DNA from: Clostridiales bacterium
GTDB lineage: Bacteria > Bacillota_A > Clostridia > Saccharofermentanales > Saccharofermentanaceae
DNA: 6,161 bases
Direction: 5' to 3'
Assembly: GCA_017649745.1 (NCBI GenBank)
Contig: JAGCGE010000308.1
Coordinates: 1 to 6,161 of the forward strand
Shown here: positions 1 to 5,066 of the stretch, piece after piece
Layout: each line of letters starts with the position of its first letter
Position numbering within the stretch: the first letter of the stretch is position 1
Translations under genes and position numbers: made by a program
The notes under the pieces: model-generated
Database searches by the model: none
What the model was told of the DNA's origin: nothing
The model's input: only the letters and a program-made list of their open reading frames with translations

Positions 1-8
1 AAAGCCAT
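1..8 (-). CDS. 5' end of an unidentified gene leaving the window
   Basis: Only the ATG at bases 8-6 and the next codon and a half are visible, reading Met-Ala and then Phe or Leu. The start is supported by an AAAGGA ribosome binding site (minus strand, bases 20-15) placed 6 bases before the ATG, and by an in-frame TAG five codons earlier, which rules out an extension of the frame upstream through that region. It continues the minus-strand gene order after the 76-aa gene, across a 72-base leader with two hairpins. The product cannot be identified from two residues. Confidence 0.55.
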
Positions 9-22
9 ACGTTTTCCTTTCT

Positions 23-42
23 ACCGATAAACTTTGATCGGT
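23..42. repeat. Small hairpin just upstream of the leftmost gene's ribosome binding site
   Basis: ACCGAT at 23-28 and ATCGGT at 37-42 form a perfect 6-base-pair inverted repeat around an 8-base loop. On the minus-strand transcript it ends 2 bases before the AAAGGA ribosome binding site of the gene starting at base 8. No run of T follows, so it is not a standard terminator. It could affect translation of that gene or mRNA stability; this is inference from position only. Confidence 0.4.
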
Positions 43-45
43 CAG

Positions 46-70
46 GGCATCAGCATCTAATCGCTGTGCC
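46..70. repeat. Hairpin with an 8-base-pair stem and one bulge, downstream of the 76-aa gene
   Basis: GGCA (46-49) pairs with TGCC (67-70) and CAGC (51-54) pairs with GCTG (63-66), leaving T50 as a single bulge and an 8-base loop. It lies 10 bases beyond the stop codon of the 76-aa gene on the minus strand and just before the second hairpin at 23-42. The stem is G+C rich in an A+T-rich neighbourhood, which suggests a folded leader or 3'-end stabiliser. There is no downstream T run, so a Rho-independent terminator is unlikely. Confidence 0.4.
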
Positions 71-80
71 GTGTTTAAAA

Positions 81-311
81 TTATTTTATACTAACGTCCT
101 GTGCACCGCACGCTGGTATCTGGGATTGTAATTGCTGTGCCATCATCACAGCTTGGTTGTATCTTTGGGGATTCTGTTGTGCAATCTGCATTACCATCTG
201 TTGAGGATTATCCTGAAAGTTCTGCTTGAATTGCAGAAACTGCTGGTAAAGTTGGGTGATTGCATTCCCCGGCATGTTTTGCATCATCTGTTGGTAAAGG
301 GGATTACTCAT
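81..311 (-). CDS. Small Q/N/M-rich phage protein, 76 aa
   Basis: The protein is dominated by glutamine, asparagine and methionine, with repeated QQ pairs, a central LYQQFLQFKQNF segment (residues 21-32) and DNPQQMVMQIAQQNPQRYNQ (34-53). It has no signal peptide, membrane segment or enzyme motif. Small Q/M-rich proteins of this style are common in tailed-phage structural regions, where they are usually unassigned, so a virion or assembly role is a guess from context. The ATG overlaps the upstream gene's stop by 4 bases (ATGA) and has a full AAGGAGG site 7 bases away, so the start is well supported. A single cysteine lies at residue 68. The gene is the last of the three-gene group and is followed by the hairpin leader. 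Confidence 0.85.
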   Translation of the reverse strand: MSNPLYQQMMQNMPGNAITQLYQQFLQFKQNFQDNPQQMVMQIAQQNPQRYNQAVMMAQQLQSQIPACGAQDVSIK

Positions 312-703
312 TCTTCAACCTCCTTTTTCTTAGTAGACTTCTTAATAGAAAGTCCATCGAGATCATCTCTAAGATCCTTCAGCTGTGCGTAAATGTCTTC
401 GAGATCTGCTTTAACAATGTAATTAGGATTATCTACAGATTTAGTATATCCTGCGCCTCTTTCAGTATAATCTAACACTCTAATTGTAGGCATTCCACTA
501 TTGTCAGCAGACTTAATGTAAATAACTTGCTCTTCTGAATCCCAAAGGACTACAGTTGAACCTGGATTGACATACCAAGATTTTGCAGCTGCTTCTCCCT
601 GAACCCATATAATATTTCCGCCATTTTGACTGGGGGTATTTTGCGGGGAGGGATTAACTGTGTAATTTCTCGGCTGATAGAGATAAGGGTTTGTATAGTC
701 CAT
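308..703 (-). CDS. Phage protein with a conserved WVQGEAAAK segment and helical lysine-rich tail, 131 aa
   Basis: Visible order: a Tyr/Pro/Asn-rich N-terminus (residues 1-30, MDYTNPYLYQPRN...); a compact, probably beta-rich segment at 31-80 with WVQGEAAAKSW, VNPGSTVVLWDSEEQVIYIK and GMPTIRVLDYTER; a charged helix at about 98-118 (DLEDIYAQLKDLRDDLDG) that could form a coiled coil; and a KKSTKKKEVEE tail. I recognise this arrangement from small unassigned proteins in gut Bacillota phage structural regions, but know no proven function. I use the ATG at 703 rather than the in-frame ATG at 739. The former overlaps the cysteine-protein stop by one base (TGATG) and has a purine-rich AAGAAGAG upstream, while the latter would add 12 residues lying entirely inside the previous gene. 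Its stop overlaps the next start by 4 bases. Confidence 0.88.
   Translation of the reverse strand: MDYTNPYLYQPRNYTVNPSPQNTPSQNGGNIIWVQGEAAAKSWYVNPGSTVVLWDSEEQVIYIKSADNSGMPTIRVLDYTERGAGYTKSVDNPNYIVKADLEDIYAQLKDLRDDLDGLSIKKSTKKKEVEE
319..325 (-). promoter_or_regulatory. Consensus ribosome binding site inside the upstream coding region
   Basis: The minus strand reads AAGGAGG here, 7 bases before the ATG of the 76-aa gene. The same bases encode part of the KKKEVEE tail of the 131-aa protein, so its charged C-terminus also serves as the ribosome binding site of the next gene. It fixes the start of the 76-aa gene at base 311. Confidence 0.85.
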
Positions 704-1080
704 CACTCTTCTTTGTACCAGTAATACTGTGGAATGCATTCGCTGCTAGCCCCAGTATCGTACAAGTCGCCATTTACAACTGTGGCTACGTGACCTTCAA
801 ACGAAAGTACATAAATTCCTTCTGGATTGTCTTCGCAGAAATCTTTTGCTGTATAGCATCTCGGACATGTATCCGGGACAGCTTTTCTGTAGAATCCTTT
901 GTCCCTTAGAACAGCCCCCCAGACAGCATTTGAATCGGGCATATCGCCCATTGTAAACGCCATTGCCGTTAGAGAAGCAAATGCAGCCTCCCAAGAGATG
1001 TCTAGAGCTTTTGCTAATGCTCTAACAGCACAGTCTCGGACTCTTCTGGCTACAGGATTCGGATTGTATTCAATCCACAT
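703..1080 (-). CDS. Putative papain-like cysteine protein, 125 aa
   Basis: The layout suggests a small papain-like (NlpC/P60 or C39-like) fold. Cys17 sits at the start of a helix in RDCAVRALAKAL, and His97 lies in FEGHVATVVNG (94-104) on a predicted beta hairpin, followed by LYDTGASS with Asp105 or Asp108 as the possible third residue. A Cys-Pro-Arg-Cys pair (72-75) and Cys82 add a possible metal or disulfide site. There is no signal peptide or membrane segment. Similar proteins starting MWIEYNPNP are frequent near tail genes of gut Bacillota phages and are normally left unassigned. A peptidase, amidase or inactive structural role all fit; activity is inference. A strong AAAGGAG site (1100-1094) lies 13 bases from the ATG, longer than usual. 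It is the first gene after the putative promoter and palindrome, and its stop overlaps the next start. Confidence 0.88.
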   Translation of the reverse strand: MWIEYNPNPVARRVRDCAVRALAKALDISWEAAFASLTAMAFTMGDMPDSNAVWGAVLRDKGFYRKAVPDTCPRCYTAKDFCEDNPEGIYVLSFEGHVATVVNGDLYDTGASSECIPQYYWYKEE

Positions 1081-1110
1081 GTATTTTTGGTTTCTCCTTT
1101 CTTAAAATAT

Positions 1111-1138
1111 ATTATAATAAACTCTAAGTTGTGCACAA
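1111..1138 (-). promoter_or_regulatory. Putative sigma-70/A-type promoter for the three-gene group
   Basis: On the minus strand a perfect TATAAT (1116-1111) is preceded by TTGTGC (1138-1133) at 16-base spacing. The -35 match is only 3 of 6 to TTGACA, so activation or repression by a bound factor is plausible. Transcription would start near 1104, giving a leader of about 25 bases containing the AAAGGAG site of the 125-aa cysteine protein. The weak -35 lies inside the palindrome at 1123-1145, the layout expected of an operator-controlled promoter. Function is inferred from sequence alone. Confidence 0.5.
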
Positions 1139-1145
1139 TCTTAGA
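1123..1145. repeat. Near-perfect 23-base palindrome over the -35 region; candidate operator
   Basis: TCTAAG (1123-1128) and CTTAGA (1140-1145) are perfect reverse complements flanking TTGTGCACAA (1129-1138), itself a perfect 10-base palindrome. One extra T at 1139 is the only break in symmetry. This suits binding by a dimeric regulator better than an RNA hairpin, because the centre would leave no loop. It overlaps the putative -35 element. The regulator is not encoded in the window as far as I can see. Confidence 0.55.
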
Positions 1146-1152
1146 TTTATTA

Positions 1153-1178
1153 CCTAAGGAGTTTTGGGGCCCTAAGGA
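1153..1178. repeat. Two direct copies of CCTAAGGA, 18 bases apart
   Basis: CCTAAGGA occurs at 1153-1160 and again at 1171-1178. Each contains CCTAAGG, an odd-length palindrome on its own. The 18-base offset is near two helical turns, which would suit proteins bound side by side. They lie upstream of the putative minus-strand promoter and share the CTAAG core with the palindrome at 1123-1145. Confidence 0.45.
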
Positions 1179-1206
1179 AAATGAGTATGAAAAAACTTAG
1201 AGCCCC
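1166..1206 (-). terminator. Long inverted repeat downstream of the 68-aa gene; possible but atypical terminator
   Basis: GGGGCCCTAAG (1166-1176) and CTTAGAGCCCC (1196-1206) form an 11-base-pair stem with a 19-base loop. In minus-strand RNA the one non-Watson-Crick position becomes a G-U wobble, whereas in plus-strand RNA it is a C-A mismatch, so the minus-strand fold is better. Its place 38 bases after the stop of the 68-aa gene suits the end of the fibre transcript. However, T6 lies in the loop and no T run follows the stem, so it may instead be a 3'-end stabiliser, a processing site or part of the regulatory CTAAG cluster. Confidence 0.35.
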
Positions 1207-1244
1207 TTTCCCACGGAGGGTATTATGCATGTAAGTTAATCTGC

Positions 1245-1451
1245 TTATTCAGTAGGACGCAATTCTGTATCGCCCCACGACTCCTGCTTATGAATATTAC
1301 CGGCTCTGTCTAGAATAGAACACGCTGTCGCATATCTATCTGAAGATCTATATGCCATTTCAGTATGAAAACGAGCAAGCGCTTCATCATAATCCTGATA
1401 AGCATAAATTGCCGGAATAGTGTTATTTTGAATAATGACAAGAAAGAACAT
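1245..1451 (-). CDS. Small phage protein, paralogue of the 71-aa protein, 68 aa
   Basis: The sequence starts with a short hydrophobic strand (FFLVIIQN), then IPAIYAYQDYDEALARFHTE (13-32), MAYRSSDRYATACSILDRAG and a charged tail. Aligned with the 71-aa protein encoded at 2081-1866, about 18 of 58 positions are identical, including QN, P, Y, D, H, E, AYR, R, T, C and G, so the two are distant paralogues. I recognise the type as a recurrent small protein of Bacillota phage structural regions, without known function. The AAAGGAG site lies 7 bases before the ATG and overlaps the stop of the 124-aa gene, so the two are tightly linked. It ends the fibre block and is followed by the regulatory gap at 1081-1244. 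Confidence 0.85.
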   Translation of the reverse strand: MFFLVIIQNNTIPAIYAYQDYDEALARFHTEMAYRSSDRYATACSILDRAGNIHKQESWGDTELRPTE

Positions 1452-1463
1452 ACTTAATCTCCT

Positions 1464-1838
1464 TTAATCTTCAAGAATCTTAAAGTCTTCAGCTTCAGTC
1501 TTAGGCTCTTCAGTAAGCATAAACTCGAAAGCAGAGTATGCAATCGGCTTGAAGTCGAGATTCTTAATAGCATCCAAGAATTCTTTACGATCAAACTGTT
1601 CGCAATCAATCTCTACCTTGTTCTCGAGGAACTTAGTGAGCTTTTCGTTATACTCCTGAGGTTCCAGACCAGCATATTCCTTTGTAATCTTGTCTCTCAG
1701 ATAGGCAATGACACTATCCAATTTCTGGCTTAGAGTATAAAGCTTATACCCAATACCAAAAGGAAGATCCTTATTAACAAGCTCTTTAATAAACGGAATA
1801 GAATCATTGATTTGCGCAAGTGTTGCTTTAATTTTCAT
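1464..1838 (-). CDS. DUF1617-like helical phage protein, 124 aa
   Basis: The N-terminal MKIKATLAQINDSIPFIKEL and the following LPFGIGYKLYTLSQKLDSVI (25-44) are predicted amphipathic helices. A long charged helix (45-75), VEIDCEQFDRKEFLDAIKNL (75-94) and an acidic tail follow. The pattern of a short helical start, an LP..xxYKLxxLxxxL core and a later VEID motif resembles the DUF1617 family of small phage proteins, whose role is unknown. The match is by recall of pattern, not by a search. It has no membrane or enzyme motif. The ATG has an AAAGGAG site 8 bases upstream. The gene lies between the 71- and 68-aa paralogues, with gaps of 27 and 12 bases, so the three are probably cotranscribed with the fibre. 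Confidence 0.88.
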   Translation of the reverse strand: MKIKATLAQINDSIPFIKELVNKDLPFGIGYKLYTLSQKLDSVIAYLRDKITKEYAGLEPQEYNEKLTKFLENKVEIDCEQFDRKEFLDAIKNLDFKPIAYSAFEFMLTEEPKTEAEDFKILED

Positions 1839-1865
1839 TTGTTTCGCTCCTTTATAATATTATAC

Positions 1866-2081
1866 TTATTCCATCTCTACTTCCTTGATGTAGACATCTC
1901 TACGAAGTTCTACACCTTCGATATTAAACAGCACACAAACAGTAGAAGTACGAGACTCATGTCTGTATGCCAATTCCTGATGATAAGCCGCAGTAGCTGC
2001 ATCCCAAGAATTATACGTCAACATTGACGGCGTTGCACCATTCTGAATAGTCAGAAGAATGTAAGTGTTTGATTCTCCCAT
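1866..2081 (-). CDS. Small phage protein, paralogue of the 68-aa protein, 71 aa
   Basis: A short hydrophobic strand (TYILLTIQNG, residues 6-15) is followed by LTYNSWDAATAAYHQELAYR (21-40), a conserved helix, then RTSTVCVLFNIEGVELRRDV and an acidic end. The alignment with the 68-aa protein encoded at 1451-1245 runs over nearly the full length, with the HxEx-AYR core and the TxC motif shared. A small alpha/beta fold is likely. The function is unknown in the family as I know it. It starts 19 bases after the tail-fibre stop with an AAAGGAG site 7 bases before the ATG. The position directly after the fibre suggests a fibre chaperone or accessory role, which is inference only. Confidence 0.87.
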   Translation of the reverse strand: MGESNTYILLTIQNGATPSMLTYNSWDAATAAYHQELAYRHESRTSTVCVLFNIEGVELRRDVYIKEVEME

Positions 2082-2100
2082 ATGCGTTCTCCTTTGTTAA

Positions 2101-4455
2101 TTAATCAGCGCTCCATACTAAATTGAATGTTACAACCGAATCGCTTGTTACAGACTTTCTTACAGCGCATATACCGGTTGTTGGATCAATTCCAATATAG
2201 CAATTATTCCACGCATAATATGCCTGTGTACCACTACCACCAGTTGCTCGAACATACGTTTTCGGAAGATCTACTCCGCTTATAGTAAATAGAGACGACC
2301 ATTCTTTCGTAGTTGTTGAAAGTCCAGTTATATATCCTTGAGCGGTTACTATTGAACCTCTTTGCCGAACTCTTATATCGTTTGCCGTACCTTCAGATAC
2401 ACTAATGCTTCCTATCTTAGAGCCATAATCAGCAGTTGTAACTGTTTTATTCCAACTACTAAAACTTAAGGTACTACTAGTTCCGGCTTCTTTAATTACA
2501 TATTGAGTATATTGATTACCTAAAATATCTGTAATAAATCTGACTCTATACTTAACACCACTACTCGCTTCTCCATAATTGCCGCTAACAGCATTTTCAA
2601 CGCGCATATTAAATGCATATTGAGTAGGGCAATTACTAAGAGATTGTGCGCCAGCATTTGTATTTATTACATACTGTCCTGGCTCAATGTAGTTCCAATT
2701 ATTCAAATCAGAATTATTAACAATAGCAAAAGCATTATCTTGTATTAATCTGTATCCTAAATTACTAGCGTAAGGTTTATATAAACCTACTTCATCAATA
2801 TTAGGTACATATGCAGTATAACTTGCTAATGTACTTCCCTCATTCATCTGCACATTTTCAAGAGCAGAAAGAGGAATATAAGTATCGTCTGTATAACGGA
2901 CTAATATTTTTATAAACTTGGTTGTAGATGAAGTAGTAATACTTGTAGATACTACATTTTTAGATGTGTACTTTATAAATGTTCTGCTCGAATTATATTC
3001 ATGAATCTCATAAATTTGTGCTGTACTACCTGTAGATAAACTATAAGTAGTAGAGGACTTAACAGGAATATATATTGATCTAAGTCGTCCAAGGGCATTC
3101 GTATCAGCACCAGCTGCGCCACTTAAACTTCCTTGGATAAACATATCTTTACTTAAGAGATTCTTTGAATAAAGATTTTGAGAATAAAGATCACTAGTTA
3201 CTGCTAAAGTACCATTTTTATCAGGAAGATATAATGATCTATAATCAGTTAATACACCATACACATCTATAGTACAATTATACATGCCTTCGGAATACAT
3301 CATTATTCTTCCATATGACGATCCGGATTCGCTTGTCGGCGTACTATTACCCAAAACTAATGCTCCCAGTGCTGAAGCACCAGCTGAAGCATCAGTCGAA
3401 GATATTGCCAAATTACCTGTTAAAGTTCCACCAGTAAGTGGAAGGTAACTATTAAGATCATCTGTTATAGCGATAGTTCCGGATTTATTAGGTAAATAAA
3501 GTTCTCTATTGGCTGTAAGTATACTATTTTTATCATAAATTTCAGTATAATAAGTATTCTTACCGAAGATACGTAATGAACCATAACTAGAACCGCTTAC
3601 TCCATCATTTGAGTTATTACCTAATTCAATAGCCGCACGCTGAGTTGCAGTATTTGAATGATCACGGTAAATCTTTAGAACAGATGAAGCTATCTCATAA
3701 TAAAATCCAACATTTTTATTAGCATAACTAGTAAGATCTGCAGTAGTATGACTGTTTGTAAGTAATACACTATATGTACCAGAAGTGTTTTCTTGAGCTA
3801 ATACTCTTCTAGCATCGCCGTCCGAATTGGTAGTTACTGCTAAATATCTACCCGATATCACACCATAAGGCAAATATATACTTTTATTTCCGCTTAAAAC
3901 TGAAGCGGTGGAAACTGACGTAATAGTATAATAATATTGCGATGGGCTATAAAGTCTAATTTCTCCATAAGTTGCACCAGAAGTTCCATTTGCAGTACCA
4001 TTCCCTATGGCTAATGTTGCGGTTTGTGCTGTAGTTGAGCCGTGAATTCTATCAAGAATTAAATAACCAGCGGAAGGCGTATAATTTAAGCCCTTACTTT
4101 TACGCGCCTTACCAGTTTCTGTAGAATCTGTTGTATTCGTACTTAAAAGAATTCTAAAGTTATTACTACTTGTACTATTTTCTTGCGTAACAGCACCGAC
4201 ATTATCGTCAACATATTTCTTTGTAGCTGCATGAAGATTTTCTGTTGGAGCACCAGACAGAATCAGTGGCCCTGTCATGGTATCTCCAGCCTTTAATACA
4301 AATACACTTGGATCAAATGAACCAGTTATTGGTGCTCCGCTTCGGTCATGTGCTGTATAGCCTGAGAGCAGCGAAGAAGAATCGACCGTGTCACCAGTGA
4401 GGTCGAGGTAAGTCTCATTATTTAGTATAAATTTCGCATAAGTCTTATCAGGCAT
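2101..4455 (-). CDS. Tail fibre / receptor-binding protein, 784 aa
   Basis: The protein is beta-rich and modular, as expected for a trimeric phage fibre that binds the host surface. Residues 1-48 (MPDKTYAK...ITGSFD) repeat the N-terminus of the neighbouring 193-aa protein and probably attach the fibre to the tail. A fibre motif follows (DTMTGPLILSGAP...AATKKYVDD, 58-84), with a second TLTGNL at 344-349. Repeats of about 120 residues occupy 89-213 and 217-334, with a half copy at 363-424 (LYLP..GT.A.T endings). Residues 430-556 look like a carbohydrate-binding jelly roll ending QMNEGSTLASYTAYVPN. Residues 575-678 resemble a pyocin-knob domain (EPGQYVI...CPTQYAFNMRV...FSSWNKTVTTADYG). The C-terminal 680-784 is a beta domain ending FNLVW. 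The start has AGGTGG 5-6 bases upstream. The middle is much more A+T rich than both ends, suggesting mosaic origin. Confidence 0.92.
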   Translation of the reverse strand: MPDKTYAKFILNNETYLDLTGDTVDSSSLLSGYTAHDRSGAPITGSFDPSVFVLKAGDTMTGPLILSGAPTENLHAATKKYVDDNVGAVTQENSTSSNNFRILLSTNTTDSTETGKARKSKGLNYTPSAGYLILDRIHGSTTAQTATLAIGNGTANGTSGATYGEIRLYSPSQYYYTITSVSTASVLSGNKSIYLPYGVISGRYLAVTTNSDGDARRVLAQENTSGTYSVLLTNSHTTADLTSYANKNVGFYYEIASSVLKIYRDHSNTATQRAAIELGNNSNDGVSGSSYGSLRIFGKNTYYTEIYDKNSILTANRELYLPNKSGTIAITDDLNSYLPLTGGTLTGNLAISSTDASAGASALGALVLGNSTPTSESGSSYGRIMMYSEGMYNCTIDVYGVLTDYRSLYLPDKNGTLAVTSDLYSQNLYSKNLLSKDMFIQGSLSGAAGADTNALGRLRSIYIPVKSSTTYSLSTGSTAQIYEIHEYNSSRTFIKYTSKNVVSTSITTSSTTKFIKILVRYTDDTYIPLSALENVQMNEGSTLASYTAYVPNIDEVGLYKPYASNLGYRLIQDNAFAIVNNSDLNNWNYIEPGQYVINTNAGAQSLSNCPTQYAFNMRVENAVSGNYGEASSGVKYRVRFITDILGNQYTQYVIKEAGTSSTLSFSSWNKTVTTADYGSKIGSISVSEGTANDIRVRQRGSIVTAQGYITGLSTTTKEWSSLFTISGVDLPKTYVRATGGSGTQAYYAWNNCYIGIDPTTGICAVRKSVTSDSVVTFNLVWSAD
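3184..4191 (-). repeat. Fibre-shaft repeats within the tail fibre gene (two full copies, one half copy)
   Basis: Copy 1 (4191-3817) and copy 2 (3807-3454) each run from a QENxxS segment through a VLLTN/ILLST strand, then IGNG/LGNN, an SG-ATYG or SG-SSYG turn, and a YLP...LAVT or LYLP...IAIT ending. A third copy (about 3369-3184) has only the second half, from LVLGN to LAVTSDL, and follows the TLTGNL motif. The similarity is at protein level; the DNA has diverged, so these are old duplications rather than recent tandem repeats. Confidence 0.75.
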
Positions 4456-4471
4456 ACTGCCACCTCATTTG

Positions 4472-5053
4472 TTAGATTGATACGCAATAACCGCCAGTTC
4501 CGAGAGCTGTCTCGGTGATAGTAATTGCAGCTACATCGACCTCAGCCAGATAGTCATAACCATCATCAGGTGTAATCTGCTGAGCCGTCCACAGAGGAAC
4601 GATGTTGGATTTCGTCTGAGCAGTAATAGCCTCACCTGTGTAAGTACCTGTTACGCCAAGGATCTCAACACCAGATTTAATATTGCCAGCGATGATCTTA
4701 GCCTGCTCAGTAGCAAGAATGCTAACTGTACCAGATCCATCATGACAACCCTGAGGAATAGTATAAGTTCCGGAAACAGTGCTAATCGTTCCGGTTACAG
4801 CTCCACGGTTAGGCATTGTACCAACGATAACAGATCCGCCTACTGCTGCTGTCTTACCATCCAGAATTTCACCAACAAGAGCAGTACAATTGCTCGAGTC
4901 CACATCATAATCACATGTACCTGTGATAGCAGCACCTGCATGGTCATGTGCAGTAGTGCCACGAAGCAAACTAGCAGCTGCAACAGTATCAGCTGTCAAG
5001 TCCATATAAGTAGTGCCGTTAAGTATGACTTTTGCATAAGTTTTGTCAGGCAT
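4472..5053 (-). CDS. Tail fibre or collar accessory protein, 193 aa
   Basis: Residues 1-48 match the N-terminus of the 784-aa fibre at about 33 of 48 positions, so both probably use the same attachment module. After this come short beta repeats: GGSVIVGTMPNRG (72-84), TYTIPQGCHDGSGTVSI (96-112), NIKSGVEILGVTGTYTG (124-140) and a final GYDYLAEVDVAAITI...GGYCVSI (165-193). The GxHDGSGTVSI and IKSGVxILGVxGTY patterns are typical of tail and collar proteins in Bacillota phages. It lacks a knob or receptor-binding end and so looks like a short fibre, collar or adaptor protein. An AGGAG site lies 7 bases before the ATG and the previous gene's stop overlaps the start of this purine stretch. A truncated fibre is the alternative, but nothing suggests breakage. 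Confidence 0.88.
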   Translation of the reverse strand: MPDKTYAKVILNGTTYMDLTADTVAAASLLRGTTAHDHAGAAITGTCDYDVDSSNCTALVGEILDGKTAAVGGSVIVGTMPNRGAVTGTISTVSGTYTIPQGCHDGSGTVSILATEQAKIIAGNIKSGVEILGVTGTYTGEAITAQTKSNIVPLWTAQQITPDDGYDYLAEVDVAAITITETALGTGGYCVSI

Positions 5054-5066
5054 AGTATTTCTCCTC

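Noticed and set aside
47..57. GCATC direct repeat as a phage attachment or recombination site
   Set aside because: It is only five bases repeated with one base between, is explained by one arm of the hairpin at 46-70, and no integrase is present in the window.
320..335. A-rich stretch near the end of the 131-aa gene as a programmed frameshift site
   Set aside because: It does not match the X-XXY-YYZ slippery pattern, and no overlapping extended frame would be gained. The purines are explained by the ribosome binding site of the next gene.
704..739. Upstream ATG that would lengthen the 131-aa protein to 143 aa
   Set aside because: The added 12 residues lie wholly inside the cysteine-protein gene. 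The ATG at 703 overlaps that gene's stop by one base and begins the recognisable Tyr/Pro/Asn-rich N-terminus.
1187..1234. Plus-strand 15-codon reading frame (MKKLRAPFPRRVLCM) with AAGGA 8 bases upstream, and a 4-codon frame at 1225 after GGAGGG
   Set aside because: Both are tiny, on the opposite strand to all genes, and one overlaps the inverted repeat. The ribosome-binding matches arise from the repeat-rich DNA. Nothing else supports a leader peptide.
1859..1864. TATAAT on the minus strand upstream of the DUF1617-like gene as a second promoter
   Set aside because: No TTGACA-like -35 at 16-18 bases and no extended -10 TG. It spans the stop region of the preceding gene in A+T-rich DNA, so it is likely chance.
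2101..2400. Variable region of a diversity-generating retroelement at the fibre C-terminus
   Set aside because: No reverse transcriptase, no second near-identical template copy and no adenine-rich variable codon pattern in a C-type lectin-like end are visible. Elements outside the window cannot be excluded.
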